Made by a program: the position numbers and the translations under genes. Shown piece by piece: positions 63,536-64,000 of a stretch of DNA of 64,000 bases. The stretch is taken from contig NZ_CP085081.1 in assembly GCF_023243115.1 (NCBI RefSeq), positions 372,001 to 436,000 on the forward strand, given 5' to 3'. Position 1 is the first letter of the stretch. Every line of letters begins with the position of its first letter. This stretch comes from Sediminicoccus sp. KRV36. GTDB taxonomy: Bacteria > Pseudomonadota > Alphaproteobacteria > Acetobacterales > Acetobacteraceae. A model generated the notes under the pieces. The model was not told the DNA's origin and did no database searches. It saw nothing but the letters and a program-made list of their open reading frames with translations.

Positions 63536-64000
63536 ATGGCTCTGCGCGGACGGATTGATGGGGTTTTCGAAGGCGTGCTGCGCGCCTGGCTTTGGGATCC
63601 GGACCGGCCCTCCGAGCGGTTTTTCGGTCATCTGCTGCTGGATGGCCAGCCGGCCATGCGCCAGCGCGCGGACCGCCCGCGGCCGGATCTGGAACTGACC
63701 GGCCTGACCGGCGGCGGCTGCGGCCTGGAATTTCCCCTGCCCATCGCGGCACAGGATGGCACCGCGCATGACATCCTGCTGCAGGCCGAGCAGGAGGGGC
63801 TGATGCTGGTGCTGGACCAGCTCTCCCTCGTGCTGCCGCGCCGGCTCCACATGCTGCGCGGCCGGGCCGAGCGCGTGCAGGCCGGACAATGCCTGGGCTG
63901 GGCCTGGGACCAGGCCCGCCCCGACCAGGCCGTGCTGGTTGAATTGCTGCATGGCGGCCGCGTCATCGCGCGCCAGCTGGCCGATCTGCCCCGGGCCGAC
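63536..64000 (+). CDS. Repeat protein with W-x-W-D motifs, truncated at the right edge
   Basis: The first 155 codons have no stop and run off the window. Two similar units are visible: one starting RGRIDGVFEGVLRAWLWDPDR and carrying a D-G-x-x-A-x-R-x-R-A-D-x-x-R-x-D trail, and one beginning GQCLGWAWDQARPDQAVLVE. Such W-x-W-D-x-x-R-P repeats occur as accessory domains of glycosyltransferases and glycan-linked proteins in this group, from memory. It follows the Gmd-like gene by 90 bases and is probably part of a surface-glycan locus. Confidence 0.55.
   Translation, partial: MALRGRIDGVFEGVLRAWLWDPDRPSERFFGHLLLDGQPAMRQRADRPRPDLELTGLTGGGCGLEFPLPIAAQDGTAHDILLQAEQEGLMLVLDQLSLVLPRRLHMLRGRAERVQAGQCLGWAWDQARPDQAVLVELLHGGRVIARQLADLPRAD

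Overview
The window is a continuous, high-GC, gene-dense bacterial chromosome segment. Protein families and gene order point to an alphaproteobacterium, most likely Acetobacteraceae of the Roseomonas/Roseococcus kind. This is inferred from the DUF4169 and DUF2189 proteins, the large NAD-glutamate dehydrogenase, the FlbD-type flagellar regulator, the FixK-type box on the cbb3 operon, CtaG/CoxC and the MlaA-MlaC pair. No species call is possible from the sequence alone. I see no prophage, transposase, integron or CRISPR array. Most genes look like ordinary core genome, with an accessory surface-glycan patch at 33-39 kb and a second one at the right edge.

Layout. 0-2 kb: start of a Tat-exported solute-binding protein, a flavin monooxygenase of the NtaA/SnaA/DszA family, and tRNA-Leu(UAA). 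2-5 kb: a three-gene minus-strand operon with stop/start overlaps (JmjC/cupin oxygenase, OmpA-like protein, periplasmic protein with four repeats). 5-16 kb: NAD-glutamate dehydrogenase, sulfotransferase, UMF1-type MFS transporter, dienelactone hydrolase, DUF4169, a membrane PAS-GGDEF-EAL protein and a VIT1/CCC1-like protein. 16-25 kb: a cold-shock gene with a clear terminator, then the complete ccoNOQP-ccoGHIS operon behind a perfect FNR/FixK box. 25-31 kb: DUF2189 and DUF4214 proteins, a SafE/TauE-type membrane protein, the overlapping pdxA-pdxJ pair and metF. 31-39 kb: mlaA-mlaC, a frameshifted FkbM methyltransferase relic, an alginate-lyase-like protein and two coupled glycosyltransferases, one a three-module fusion. 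39-51 kb: sbtA-sbtB, an aminotransferase and a Bug-type binding protein, an ArsR-methyltransferase fusion next to a palindromic operator, full-length metH, a lipoprotein, a cation-efflux protein and TonB. 51-60.5 kb: a flagellar operon fliF-fliG-fliN-flbD-flhA-flhF-flhG followed by a methyltransferase. 60.7-62.3 kb: ctaG and coxC of an aa3-type oxidase. 62.4-64 kb: a Gmd-like protein without its catalytic residues and a truncated repeat protein.

Functional picture: a motile aerobe with two terminal oxidase systems. The microaerobic cbb3 system is probably switched by a Crp/FNR-family regulator. It makes PLP by the DXP-dependent route and runs a B12-dependent methionine cycle, probably under control of the ArsR-methyltransferase fusion. 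The most unusual items are the JmjC/OmpA/four-repeat operon, the catalytically degenerate Gmd-like and FlhF proteins, the three-module glycosyltransferase, the Trp-Pro pentapeptide repeat in a GGDEF-EAL protein, and several strong intergenic inverted repeats.
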